Assembly: GCA_019137255.1 (NCBI GenBank) | Contig: WPDH01000162.1 | Coordinates: forward strand, 119,711-183,710 | DNA length: 64,000 bases | Source: Corinectria fuckeliana | Lineage: Eukaryota > Ascomycota > Sordariomycetes > Hypocreales > Nectriaceae | Reading direction: 5' to 3' | The notes under the pieces: model-generated | Told to the model about the DNA's origin: nothing | What the model saw: only the letters and a program-made list of their open reading frames with translations | The model's database searches: none | In this document: piece by piece, positions 23,369-33,484 of the stretch | How positions within the stretch are numbered: the first letter of the stretch is position 1 | Layout: each line of letters begins with the position of its first letter | Program-made: the position numbers and the translations under genes

Positions 23369-23680
23369 ATGTGTACACTCACGTACTTCGAGCACAAAGC
23401 CTGCAAGCACGTCTGGGCCGTCGTCACGGAACCATGCGAACCCTGGATGGGCTTCGATAACTGCCCAGTCTTCTGCGACGGCACGCCCAAGCCGACGCCG
23501 CAGTACCTCCGGACGCGGAGCCGGCCGTGCCCGCGGTGCGATCTGGGCGGCGCGTACGACCGCAACCTGGTTCGCATGGTGGAGGCCATGGGATGGGGCG
23601 TCAAGTGGGGGGTTGGCCCTGGGCGGGAGGACTGGGGCTGCGAGGTGAAGATGCCTGGGAGGCCGTGTGCGATTCTGTGA
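23369..23680 (+). CDS. Small cysteine-rich hypothetical protein
   Basis: A single-exon gene of 103 residues with nine Cys, and no signal peptide or membrane segment. The N-terminal half (MCTLTYFEHKACKHVW) carries C and H residues spaced like a metal-binding or redox-structured domain. It continues with EPCEPWMGFDNCPVFCDG and a central CPRC pair, and the C-terminal part has a DRNLVRMVEAMGWGVKWGVGP segment and two late Cys. I do not recognise a named domain, though the layout looks like a compact conserved fold rather than chance. Cytosolic location follows from the lack of a signal sequence. A secreted effector is unlikely for the same reason. Third codon positions are strongly G/C, as in neighbouring genes. 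Confidence 0.7.
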   Translation: MCTLTYFEHKACKHVWAVVTEPCEPWMGFDNCPVFCDGTPKPTPQYLRTRSRPCPRCDLGGAYDRNLVRMVEAMGWGVKWGVGPGREDWGCEVKMPGRPCAIL

Positions 23681-24206
23681 CGGGGGTGGATCTGGTGAGA
23701 GTGGGTGGTGGTGGTTATGGTGGATGTGAAAGGTTGCTGGATGTTTCTCTGAATGGGCTCGAGGAGGACAGACACGATTTTGTTAAGCACGACAAACACC
23801 ACTCGACAACAACGATACATCTGCATCGGAACGTTCATTCGTATCGTTTGATCATTCTTTAACTCTAGCTCAACCATAGTGGGTGTTAGCTGGGAGAGCA
23901 GGACGAATCTTCTTTCCCAGCATACTACTCGACAGTCAGTCTCCTCTTGCTTGGGCTTCAACCAACAACAAAACCCTAGCTCTAGTCAACAGCTGCTGAA
24001 AAACAGGCACAAACCCAAGCATGAAAGATATCGAGATATTTCAAGAATCAACTATTTCTCCTTCACTCCCTCTGTCCTCCTGAAGCCCCGTCATGTTGAC
24101 ATCACGTGCCTCTCCACACCTGAAGCCCGATGGATTTTCCCCATGCCACCACGCTTGAAGGCATTTGACATCTCACGACTCGAGCACACACGACGGACGG
24201 AGCAAG
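23681..24206. other. Spacer between the Cys-rich gene and mtq2
   Basis: Untranslated flanks only. A frame runs through part of it into the mtq2 coding region but in a different phase from the recognised protein. Confidence 0.6.
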
Positions 24207-24968
24207 ATGCTGCCGACCCCAGACACATCCCACGTCCCCTACGAACGGGTCTACGAGCCCGCAGAGGACTCGTACCTGCTCCTGGACGCGCTCTCGTCCG
24301 ACTCGGAGAAGGCCTTCCTGCACGAGGCCTTCCCCGGCGCCGCGCCCCTGGTGGTGGAGGTCGGCACCGGCTCCGGCGTCGTCATCGGCTTCGTCCACGC
24401 CCACGCGAAGACCATCTTCGGCACCGCCGGCGTCCTCACCGCTGGCGTCGACGTGAATGCCTTCGCGTGCCGCGCCACCGTCGCCACCGCCGCCAAGGCC
24501 CAGCTGGACCACCCGCACTCGCACGGCATGTACCTGGGCTCCTGCATGGGCGACCTGACGGCGCCCTGGCGGGAGGCCGCCGTCGACGTCCTCGTCTTCA
24601 ACCCGCCCTACGTGCCCACGCCCGAGATGCCCGTCCGCCCGGAGGCCTTCGTCGCCGGCGACTTGGCCGCCGGCGCGACGCCGTCCTTCGACGACGACTC
24701 GTACCTGCTGGCGCTGTCCTACGCCGGCGGCCGGGACGGCATGGAGACCACGGACCGCCTTGTCGAGGCCCTGCCCCGGGTCCTCTCCCGTCGCGGCTGC
24801 GCCTACATACTCCTCTGCGCGCAGAACAAGCCCGATGCGGTGAGGCGGCACATCGAGGGGTTCGGCCCCGAGTGGCGGACGCTGACGGTCAGGTCTAGCG
24901 GCAAGCAGGCCGGGTGGGAGAAGCTGCAGATTGTACGGGCATGGCGGGACTTTGCTGCGTCAGAATGA
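24207..24968 (+). CDS. mtq2: eRF1 glutamine N5-methyltransferase catalytic subunit Mtq2
   Basis: A single exon of 253 residues. Mtq2, active with the zinc protein Trm112, methylates the Gln of the GGQ motif in release factor eRF1. The N-terminus MLPTPDTSHVPYERVYEPAE is the standard family opening, with YEPAEDSYLLLDAL as its diagnostic motif. The SAM-binding motif I is VVEVGTGSGVVIGF (about residues 49-62), and the catalytic NPPY motif appears as VFNPPYVPTPE (about residues 131-141). The C-terminal part ends in GWEKLQIVRAWR, also typical. An in-frame ATG 14 codons upstream (24165) exists, but the family alignment starts at 24207, so that start is chosen. The gene ends 269 bases from the stop of the convergent smD1 gene. 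Confidence 0.94.
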   Translation: MLPTPDTSHVPYERVYEPAEDSYLLLDALSSDSEKAFLHEAFPGAAPLVVEVGTGSGVVIGFVHAHAKTIFGTAGVLTAGVDVNAFACRATVATAAKAQLDHPHSHGMYLGSCMGDLTAPWREAAVDVLVFNPPYVPTPEMPVRPEAFVAGDLAAGATPSFDDDSYLLALSYAGGRDGMETTDRLVEALPRVLSRRGCAYILLCAQNKPDAVRRHIEGFGPEWRTLTVRSSGKQAGWEKLQIVRAWRDFAASE

Positions 24969-25236
24969 AACGAGGGGAAATGTAGTGAGAGAGAGACAGT
25001 GAAGAGAAAGGAAGACTGGTGGCGTGCAAGAGCATGTATTTCAGATATCTTTCCATAACAAAGCGATACCCACCCGCCGATGATTCATTCAATGTTTTGT
25101 GGCCAATCATCCCAAAACGCCAGGTTCCATTTGCCGTTTGATATCGCCGAGATATCTTCGCATTCCCCCTTCTGCCCCCCTGACATCCACGGGGTTTAGC
25201 GTCCTGTCTGGATCTCCTCCCTCGTCAAGCCATTGC

Positions 25237-25784
25237 CTATCCTCGTCGCGGGCCACGGCCTCGGCCACGACCTCTAGGGCCGCCTCTACCACGCGGACCT
25301 CCTCGGCCGCCCCGGTCCGTCTCCTTGCGGGCCTTGTTCTTGGGCTTGGGCTGGTCGTCGATGAGTAGGGTGTCGAGGGGTAGCGAGTCAGGGAGGATGA
25401 AGTATCGGATGGTGGAGCCGCGGATGTTCATGGTGTCTAGGGAGATGGGTTCCTGGCCCCGGGGCGTCATCTTGACGGTGCGCAGCGCTGTGTTCATCTG
25501 GGGGGAGACGGAGGCGATGGTGCCGTGGACGATGGTGCCTGTGAATGCCGTGTTAGTGTCCCGCGCGTTGCTTGCTGCGACCCCATGGCCCCTGCAGAAG
25601 GCAGGGCGAGGGACAAATGGAAATCCATACCATTTTTCAATTCGATTGTCACCGTCTCATTGGCGCATTTCATCAAGAATCTGGTCGCGCCAAGTCAGTC
25701 CAGGAGCTCGTGCTTGAAAGAAGGGAGGCTCAGCACAATCGGAGCAAATGGCGGGGGAAGGATCGCTTACCGGACGAGCTTCAT
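25237..25784 (-). CDS. smd1: Small nuclear ribonucleoprotein Sm D1
   Basis: Three exons on the minus strand (25784-25771, 25680-25631, 25538-25237) give 121 residues. Sm D1 is one of the seven proteins that form the ring around spliceosomal snRNAs U1, U2, U4 and U5. The first exon is only 14 bases and encodes MKLV plus two bases of Arg6. The joined protein reads MKLVRFLMKCANETVTIELK then NGTIVHGTIASVSPQMN (Sm1 motif), followed by MNIRGSTIRYFILPDSLPLD (Sm2 motif). The tail from about residue 97 is almost entirely Arg-Gly repeats (GGRGGPRGRG and similar), the site of Arg dimethylation in the family. Phases match at both junctions (CG|A and G|GC). It is divergent from cul3 and convergent with mtq2. 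Confidence 0.95.
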
Positions 25785-26535
25785 GTTGACGGCCTCGGGT
25801 GGTTCGACGTGCTAATGCGGGCTGGTAGGCAGGGTTGGGAGAGAGTACGTGTATGGGTGCCGTGGAGGTCGGACGAGTCGGCGCGCTTTCGTCGTTCGGC
25901 GTCAGGCTGAAGCTTTGCGAAATTGTCGGTCGGAAAAGTAGCTTCCTGGTTGCACGTGATGTTAAAAGAGCTGAGAGACTGAGAACCCAACCCAGGGTGC
26001 CACCCGCAAGGTGGTGCCTGCCTGGAAATCTCGAGTCACGTGGCAGCCTCCTCTGTCGGCGGAAATTGGACGCACGGAGCAAACGCTGTCAGTGGCCCCC
26101 GCTGCTGGAGAGCGTTATCGATAGGAAGTTAGGAGGCAAGTCCAGTCCAGGTCGCGCGGATCCATGCTGGGCGGAGCGGACATACATAAATAACGGCCGC
26201 CTCGCAACTTGAACCATGACAACCACCACCAAGCTGGCCTGACGACGCCTGTCCCCGAGTTCCCCCCCCCCCGTACCCTAGGTCTCCCTTCGCCTGGACA
26301 TTTGGGGGAACTCCTGAAAGCATCTCCCCCGGACGCCCCTGCGACTTTCCTCGGCTGCGTGCTGCCGCTCCGGAGACGCCCTGCCTGGTGTCGTTTACCC
26401 CACCATCCCAGCATTCACCATCCGCTAGCAAGCTCACGGCGACGCTCCCAGCTCCCAAGCAACCGTCCATCAGACCCCCGACAATAGACCGCCCCTGAAA
26501 ATACCGAAGCCGGCAGTGCACAGGAGCTCGCCGCG
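25785..26535. promoter_or_regulatory. Shared divergent promoter region of smD1 and cul3
   Basis: About 750 bases lie between the two divergent start codons. The half next to cul3 is C-rich on the plus strand, typical of a leader. No gene or specific operator was recognised. Joint use by both genes is inferred from geometry. Confidence 0.5.
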
Positions 26536-29218
26536 ATGATCTCAGGGCGTGGCGGTGGTACAGCGAGGGCTGGGCGTATCCGTCCACCCCGTCGCATTGT
26601 GCGTGTAAGTGCCTACAGACCCCTGAGAGGATGTTGGTCCTTTGTCTCGTTGGGCTGGCTGACGCTGCCCGTACGCTCTGTTGCCAAAGGCGGCCAACTA
26701 ATTTTGTCTGCAGCCAAATGGACCCGGCGAGAGCGCCGATTTCGAGGCGTGCTGGAATATGCTGAAGGAAGCCCTCCGCGACATTCATAACAAGAACTGC
26801 AGCCGACTGTCGTTCGAAGAACTCTACCGCGCAGCCTACAAGATTGTTCTTAAGAAGAAGGGCGAGGTATTATACGACCGCGTCAAGGAATTCGAGGAGC
26901 AGTGGTTCGCTGAGCATGTCATCCCCACGATCGAGGTCCTCGTCACCAAAAGCCTAATCAATATTGGCGTCGATCGAACCTCGGCGACATCGGTCAACGA
27001 AAGACGCCAGACGGGAGAGAAGTTCCTAAAGGGGCTGCGAGACACCTGGGAGGATCACAACATGTCCATGAACATGACGGCCGACATCCTCATGTATCTC
27101 GATCGAGGGTATACGCAACTCGAGTCCCAACGAGTGCCAATCTTTGCCACTACAATCGCCCTCTTCCGGGATCACATCCTTCGCTCCTGCTTAAACGAAA
27201 ACACCCGAGATATGGTCATTGACATCCTAATCTCGGTCATCCTTGATCAAATCGACATGGAGCGAGAGGGCGATATCATTGATAGAAATCTCATCCGAAG
27301 CTGCAGCCGAATGCTCAGCTGTCTTTACGAGACAGAGGAGGAAAACGAACTCGAAAAGCTGTATTTGACCGTATTTGAGCCTCGGTTTCTAGACAACAGC
27401 AAGGCCTTCTACTCTACGGAATGCGAAAGGCTTCTCCGAGAATCCGATGCTGGTGCGTGGTTACGGCATACCCAGCAGCGACTAACCGAGGAACGTGATC
27501 GTTGTGGAACGACGATTGAAGCAGAAACACTACCCAAGGTCAACAAAACGATCGATCAAGAGCTCATCGTTGCCCACCTCGCGGATTTCCTAGCTTTGGA
27601 GGGCAGTGGGTTGAAGTGGATGATCGACAATGACAAGGTTGATGAACTTTCCATTCTCTACCAACTTATATCAAGGGTCGATGAGAAAAAAACCTCGCTG
27701 CGAGATATTCTGCAACGACGAGTGGTGGAGCTGGGCATCGAGATTGAAAATGTGTTGAAGAACACCGACTTTTCGACTGCTCACGGCGATGGCGAAGAAG
27801 GTGGCGAAGGAGAAAAGGCAAAGACTCTGAACCCAGCAGCGCAACAGACCGCGGCAGCTATCAAATGGGTGGATGATGTACTGCGGCTCAAGGACAAGTT
27901 TGACAACCTATGGGCACAGTGCTTCCAAGACGACTTGATCATTCAGAGCGCCCTCACCAAGAGTTTCTCCGACTTTATCAACATGTTCAGTCGGAGCTCC
28001 GAATACGTGTCTCTCTTCATCGACGATAATCTGAAAAGAGGCATCAAGGGCAAGACGGAGGCCGAGGTTGATGTTGTACTTGAGAAGGCTATTATCCTGA
28101 TCCGGTACCTTCAGGATAGGGACCTGTTTCAGACATACTACCAAAGGCACCTGGCAAGGCGGCTCCTTCACGGAAAAACCGAAAGCTCCGACGTCGAAAA
28201 GCAGATCATCTCCCGCATGAAGCAAGAAATGGGCCAGCAGTTCACCAGCAAGTTTGAGGGCATGTTCAGGGATCTGGTCACCTCCGCCGAGCTTACTTCT
28301 ACCTACCGAGACCACATCCGCTCCGTTGGGGACGGTGGTAACACCGTCGACCTTCACATCAGCGTCCTCACGACGAACTACTGGCCACCGGAAGTCATGG
28401 GGCGAACGGCTCAGATTGGTGATGGGTCGCGGGTGACCTGTACATATTCGCCCGAGCTCGTGCGGTTGCAGGCGAGCTTCGAACAGTTCTACCTGACGAA
28501 CCGCAATGGACGCAAGCTGACGTGGATCGGTACCACGGGCAGCGCCGACGTCAAATGCACATTTCCTCCTATCCCTGGCAAATCAGGACCCCTAGCCCGA
28601 GAGCGCAGATATGAGATTAACGTGCCGACCTTTGCCATGGTCGTGCTGCTGCTTTTCAACGAACTTGAGGAAGGCGGATCTTTGACTTTCGAGCAGATCC
28701 AAGACAAAACCAACATCTCAACTTCAGACCTCATGAGGACTTTGACGGCAATCGCTGTTGCTCCCAAGTCTCGTGTCCTGCTCAAGGATCCACTGTCCAA
28801 GTCTGTCAAGGCAGGCGACAGGTTCTCGTTCAACGCAGCATTCCAGAGCAAGACAATTCGGATAAAGGCACCCATCATCAATGCGGTCTCCAAGGTTGAG
28901 GACAATTCGGAGAGAAAGAGCACCGAGGAGAAGAACAACCAAACGAGAGCTCACATCGTTGATGCTGCAATCGTAAGGATTATGAAGTACGTGCTGCCAA
29001 TGGTTTCAAGACGTTTCTAGGATCACACTAACTTTCACAGGTCTCGCAAGGAACTCAGCCACTCGCAGCTCGTCAGCGAAGTGCTCGCTCAACTTTCAAG
29101 CCGCTTCCGACCCGAGGTGTCCCTCGTCAAGAAACGCATCGAAGACCTCATCGCAAGAGAGTACCTCGAGCGGCCCGACGAGGATGGCTCGCCGTCGCTC
29201 TACCGCTATGTGGCATAA
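26536..29218 (+). CDS. cul3: Cullin-3 scaffold of BTB-type ubiquitin ligases
   Basis: Three exons (26536-26604, 26714-28986, 29041-29218) give 839 residues. Cullin-3 bridges BTB adaptors to the RING protein Rbx1 in nuclear and cytoplasmic ubiquitin ligases. The joined N-terminus runs through the basic peptide MISGRGGGTARAGRIRPPRR to SADFEACWNMLKEALRDIHN, the start of the cullin repeats. The cullin-homology domain includes FSRSSEYVSLFIDDNL, ISRMKQEMGQQFTSKFEGM and TYSPELVRLQASFEQFYL. The C-terminal winged-helix part contains the neddylation motif IVRIMKSRKELSHSQL with the acceptor Lys at about residue 781, and ends YLERPDEDGSPSLYRYVA. The second intron splits the acceptor Lys codon (AA|G) and has a CACTAAC branch site. 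Length and order match fungal CUL3. Confidence 0.95.
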
Positions 29219-30013
29219 GCCTGCGTCGTGGCTATGTCACGAGTCACGAATGACGAAGAAAAAAAAAGAAGCATATATTTACAATGGCCCGCATGGCGTT
29301 TGGGGGCATGATCACCGTTGATTTAGCCAGGCTTTTTGCAGGCTTTTGCCCTTGAGCATGGTCTTGGACAGCATGGCATTGGGGTTCAGAAAGATGATGC
29401 TTCATTTACTTAAAAGTACATTGTGTGCAGCTATTTGCTATGATGTGCATGGCTATAATTGAAGCAAATATTTTATATCGTTTGTGATACAGCTACAGAC
29501 GATTGAGTCCAAGGGGTGTGTGTATGCGAGGCAGGGTCTTATGCTCTGGTGCTTGGGATATTCCTCAAGACAACGGCGTATAGTGCACAGTGACAGTGAG
29601 ATTACTAGTAGACCTAGTAGGCTGCAGAAAAGATGAAACTAGTAGTAGTGCAAAACAAGGGCGCAAGCATTCATTTTTTATATCTTGTTCCACGGAGAGC
29701 TCTCTTTGTTGGTGAACCCATTTCGACGTGACGGCCTAAGAGATCACGTGACCAGTGGCGGGCGACGACGGGAAGCATGAAGCATGCAATCGGAGAACCT
29801 GCGTCACTGCTTCATCGACTTTAGAAACAAAGGACCCTTTGCACCCAGAAAAAAAACCGACCCGCGCGCTCATTGAATCCTCTTATTCCGATTCGTTACC
29901 GCGCATTTCCATCATCTTTGAGTCCATCCTGGGTGCATTCCAACCTCTGCGAAACTCACTCACGCCCTTTTTTGTTCCATTCTCACCTGCTCTGAAACCC
30001 ACCAACCAACACG
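29219..30013. other. cul3 3' flank and lsm2 promoter region
   Basis: A+T-rich downstream of cul3, becoming pyrimidine-rich just before the lsm2 start codon. No coding frame of note. One frame that starts at 29755 merely overlaps lsm2 in another phase. Confidence 0.6.
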
Positions 30014-30522
30014 ATGCTCTTCTTCAGCTTCTTCAAGACGCTTATCGACCACGAGGTCACCGTCGAGCTCAAGAACGACATCCAACTCAAGGGCGTGCTC
30101 AAGAGCGTCGACCAGTACCTCAACATCAAGCTCGACGACATCCAGGTCGTCGACGAGCTCAAGTACCCGCATCTGGTGCGCAGCATAACCCCCTCTTACG
30201 GAACTCTTCTCCTTTTTTTTTTCTCACGCTCTTGTCCTGCGGGGAGAGAAAAAAACATCTGCTGACTTACCTTCCCTTGTTGCTTTTTCTTCTAGAGCTC
30301 CGTCAAGAACGTCTTCATTCGAGGCTCGGTGGTGCGGTACGTCCACCTGCCCGGGAGTTCGGTGGACACGCAGCTGCTCGAGGATGCGACCCGAAGAGGT
30401 AAGTCGTGAGAAGAAGAAAAACCCCAACATTGTATCCAAACTAGACTGCAAACGTATGGAGGCAATCAATGCTGACGACGAGGGTTGTAGAAGCGGCGGC
30501 TCAGCAGGCCAGGGCCAAGTGA
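30014..30522 (+). CDS. lsm2: U6 snRNA-associated Sm-like protein Lsm2
   Basis: Three exons (30014-30175, 30296-30398, 30491-30522) give 98 residues. Lsm2 is shared by the nuclear Lsm2-8 ring that binds the U6 snRNA 3' end and the cytoplasmic Lsm1-7 ring used in mRNA decapping. The opening MLFFSFFKTLIDHEVTVELK is characteristic, followed by Sm1 residues QLKGVLKSVDQYLNIKLDD. After the first splice the Sm2 part is SVKNVFIRGSVVRYVHLP, then DTQLLEDATRREAAAQQARA. The family motif DATRRE is split by the last intron (G|AA), which confirms the junction. A frame reading through the first intron ends early and is not the product. The gene ends about 395 bases from the stop of the convergent pso2. Confidence 0.94.
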
Positions 30523-30916
30523 GGAGATTGCTGGAGGAGGGAGGGGAGGGCATAACTAAGGACCTGCTCCAGGCGTGATGTTGATGCGTCCTTGGGAATC
30601 TGGCTGGAAGGAATGAATGGCTATTGCATGGCTGGTGTATTGACAAAAAGGAGGATGGGGAATTCGTGCGGCGTTGGCTCCTGATATGGATAATGAAATA
30701 CTATGTTCCCGTTGCATGCAGCTCCTCAGGCGTCCCTGGGCGTGCAGCCAGGTTTTGCTGGCCAACGAAGGAGGCTTGGAAAAGACGAGATCATCTCGCG
30801 GAGAGAGGAACTGGCTGCAAAAAAGCTGCGGCCATCTTGAGATATTACCATCAAGTTATCCAAAAATCATCCATCTATCCGCTGTCATCCAATGCAAGCT
30901 GCCCAGTTATATATCA

Positions 30917-33484
30917 TCACCACCATGCTCCACCTCCCTTGCCGGACTTTCCCTCCCACAAGGCTTGATTCTCATCGTCTACACCCTCAATCAGAGGCAT
31001 CACTACCCCTCCTCTTCTCCTCTCAGCTATCCACCGGTCGATCCACCCCTTCATGCGTTTCCTCGACTGCTCGCTACCCACGTTCACAGTCGGAATCACC
31101 TTTTCGATCCTGAGGCTCATGACAAACATGGCAAGCTCCCGGAAGCTGCTGTGTTCCGAGTACGGCACGCCAAAGCACATGGCCTCTTTGGTGCTCCCTC
31201 TTTGCGCGACGAAGTCTCTGTACTTGAACCGCGTTCGCCAGCCTTTTCCGTGAAGGATCTGGTCACTTTGTATGCTGCCAGGCGATGTGTTGGCTCCAAC
31301 GGTTTTGCCGTTGGCAGGCCGGAAGTTCCATCCGCTAGGACGAAACCCCACGATACGACTAAAGTGAGGTTTGTACGTGTTGAGGTATTCCTGGAGTGTC
31401 TCGGCGCGGATCTCCATGAGCATTTGCATGTGGACCTGTGCTTCGCGGGGGTTGGAGGTAAGTAGCGCCGTTAGCTCCGGGTCGTCGAGTTGCTTGCATA
31501 TCTTGATCTTGCCAGGTGATGCAAAGATTTTGGAACCTAGGGCTTTGGCGATGGCAATACAAATACGTTCCTTTCCAATTGAATAAGTGCCACAAATTAC
31601 CAGAAGACGCTGTTTGGGTCCCTTCTTCGTTGCCGACTGGCCACTTTCGCCGGCTTTGTCGCTTTGGAAGAACTTGCTCACAGTTGGCGTTCCCGAAGAG
31701 TTTGCTGATTTGTCCCAGACGTCGTCTTTGCAGTTGGGATCGGGCGACATTGATGAGATCAAGTCTGCACAGGCCTTGATGACATCGTCTTGGGGAGGAA
31801 AGGAGTATCGGGGATTGAGATACGTCGTGTCAAGATAGCAGATGTCAATCTTCTGCTGTTTGACTTTGCCTGAGATGGAGTCGATAACGTCGGGTTTGAG
31901 GAGCGCGTGTGTGACGTGAGCAGGGCAAGCCCGAAAATCGCCACAATGTAGTATACGCTGTACCCGACCATTTGTACCTTTGCCCATGGTCTTTTGAAAA
32001 AGAAAAAGCGAGCTCCCGGGGCAGTGGTTTGCTGGGATCATCGTTACAGTAGCTCCCTCGGTTCCCGGGATGTCGTGGGGTTTCTCGAACTCCAGCTCCA
32101 CAACCCACTTTGCGGCCGTTCGGAGTTGCTGCTTGACAAGGCTGCCAGTGACTTTACTGCAGTATATCGGACCATGTCTCCAGTTTGCCGTCAGACCAAT
32201 GTAGTGATCGCTGTGGAAATGGCTCAAGAAGTACGCCTTGCACCCCTCCACTGCACCGTACCGGAACGCATCCACGCAGATGAAGAACCCTGGCATGATC
32301 TTGTAGAATGGACACGTCCTTTCGTACGCGGGCCTGCCTCGGGACGAATTTTCGGCCGCCGCCGCTGTTGCCCAAGCTGTATCTTCGGCATTGTTGGACA
32401 TGAGTTTTGAAAACGCAGACTTTGGGACGTTGCCGGGGGTATTGGCGTCGGAAGGATTGGCTTGACCAGGTCTAGGGACTGCCGCTCGGGCAAACCGTTT
32501 GCTGATGTCACCAGACTCGACTTCTGGTGCCTCTTTTGGTTTCTCTGACGCTGGCTTTTCCTTTTTCGGTAATGGCATCGGGTTGCCGTCCAGACACGAG
32601 TTGACGTGGCGAGTGGCTTCGTCCGCCGAAATACCAGCCAGACTGCCATTGCAGAGTGGACAACTTTCTATCATGGACCCATCGTCGAGGGGCTCGTCGG
32701 CCAGATCTTCGCTCGAAAACCCTCCGGCTTCCTCGGCCTCAAGGCGGGCTTGTTCCCGCATGAACATCCTCTCGCGCATTTCCTCGCCCTCAAAGTCCTC
32801 CATGTCCATTTCAATTTCGGCGAAATCCTCAAGACCGTTGGACTGCTCCGGTATAGAGTCGTCCAATTTAAATGTTGGGGGGGCGTCGTCGTCCTTCTCC
32901 TCGTCCTTAGCAAAATCGTCCAGTTGAACCTCTTCAATCGGGGGTAGTTCCGCACATTGACTAGTCTTCTGGGGGTTTGACTCCTTGGGGTCGATAGGCC
33001 CGTCGGCTTCGTCTTCACTATCGGAATCAATCACGAAGCCAGTCTTGATCCATGGTTTGGATGTCTTGGGTCGAGAACCATCGTCGGTCGTCTTGGCCGG
33101 CGAAGATGGAAGTTCCACCTTGACTGTATCCTCTTTTCTTGCACTATCCTGGGGATCTTGGCTCAGTTTTCTCTTTTTATTCGACGATTCGATCTCATTG
33201 TATCGGTCGGGTTCGTCGGCAGTATAAATATCTTCCTTGCATTCGGGAATCGATTCCGACGCATCCACAAAGAGGGGGTCATCTTTCTTCTCAGCCGTCT
33301 TGAAAAATTTCAAGATGCTGGGGTTCGGTGTAGTCTCCACGAAGAGGGAATCCTCCTTCTTCTCGGCCTTCTTGAAGAAGCTTAGGATGCTCGAATTCGG
33401 CTTGGCAGGCTTCCTGGAGAAGTGTGCACCGGAGGCGGGTTTCCTAGGCGTGTGGGCACGGTTCGGTTTCGCTGACGCAACCAT
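30917..33484 (-). CDS. pso2: DNA interstrand cross-link repair nuclease Pso2/Snm1
   Basis: A single exon of 855 residues. Pso2/Snm1 is a nuclear metallo-beta-lactamase/beta-CASP 5' exonuclease that processes DNA interstrand cross-links. In order there are two near-identical repeats, NSSILSFF (30-37) and NPSILKFF (54-61), then a long acidic disordered part. A UBZ4-type zinc finger follows with Cys275, Cys278, His293 and Cys297, and then the catalytic domain. The HxHxDH metal motif is SHFHSDHYIG (His422, His424, Asp426, His427). Later family motifs are PANHCPGSS, LHCGDFRAC, YLDTTYLNPRY and CGTYSIGKERI. The DRMBL region contains VGFRPSGWNFRP and GVPYSEHSSFREL. Length is typical of filamentous-fungal Snm1. 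It is convergent with lsm2 and divergent from the DUF7053-like gene. Confidence 0.95.
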   Translation of the reverse strand: MVASAKPNRAHTPRKPASGAHFSRKPAKPNSSILSFFKKAEKKEDSLFVETTPNPSILKFFKTAEKKDDPLFVDASESIPECKEDIYTADEPDRYNEIESSNKKRKLSQDPQDSARKEDTVKVELPSSPAKTTDDGSRPKTSKPWIKTGFVIDSDSEDEADGPIDPKESNPQKTSQCAELPPIEEVQLDDFAKDEEKDDDAPPTFKLDDSIPEQSNGLEDFAEIEMDMEDFEGEEMRERMFMREQARLEAEEAGGFSSEDLADEPLDDGSMIESCPLCNGSLAGISADEATRHVNSCLDGNPMPLPKKEKPASEKPKEAPEVESGDISKRFARAAVPRPGQANPSDANTPGNVPKSAFSKLMSNNAEDTAWATAAAAENSSRGRPAYERTCPFYKIMPGFFICVDAFRYGAVEGCKAYFLSHFHSDHYIGLTANWRHGPIYCSKVTGSLVKQQLRTAAKWVVELEFEKPHDIPGTEGATVTMIPANHCPGSSLFLFQKTMGKGTNGRVQRILHCGDFRACPAHVTHALLKPDVIDSISGKVKQQKIDICYLDTTYLNPRYSFPPQDDVIKACADLISSMSPDPNCKDDVWDKSANSSGTPTVSKFFQSDKAGESGQSATKKGPKQRLLVICGTYSIGKERICIAIAKALGSKIFASPGKIKICKQLDDPELTALLTSNPREAQVHMQMLMEIRAETLQEYLNTYKPHFSRIVGFRPSGWNFRPANGKTVGANTSPGSIQSDQILHGKGWRTRFKYRDFVAQRGSTKEAMCFGVPYSEHSSFRELAMFVMSLRIEKVIPTVNVGSEQSRKRMKGWIDRWIAERRRGGVVMPLIEGVDDENQALWEGKSGKGGGAWW

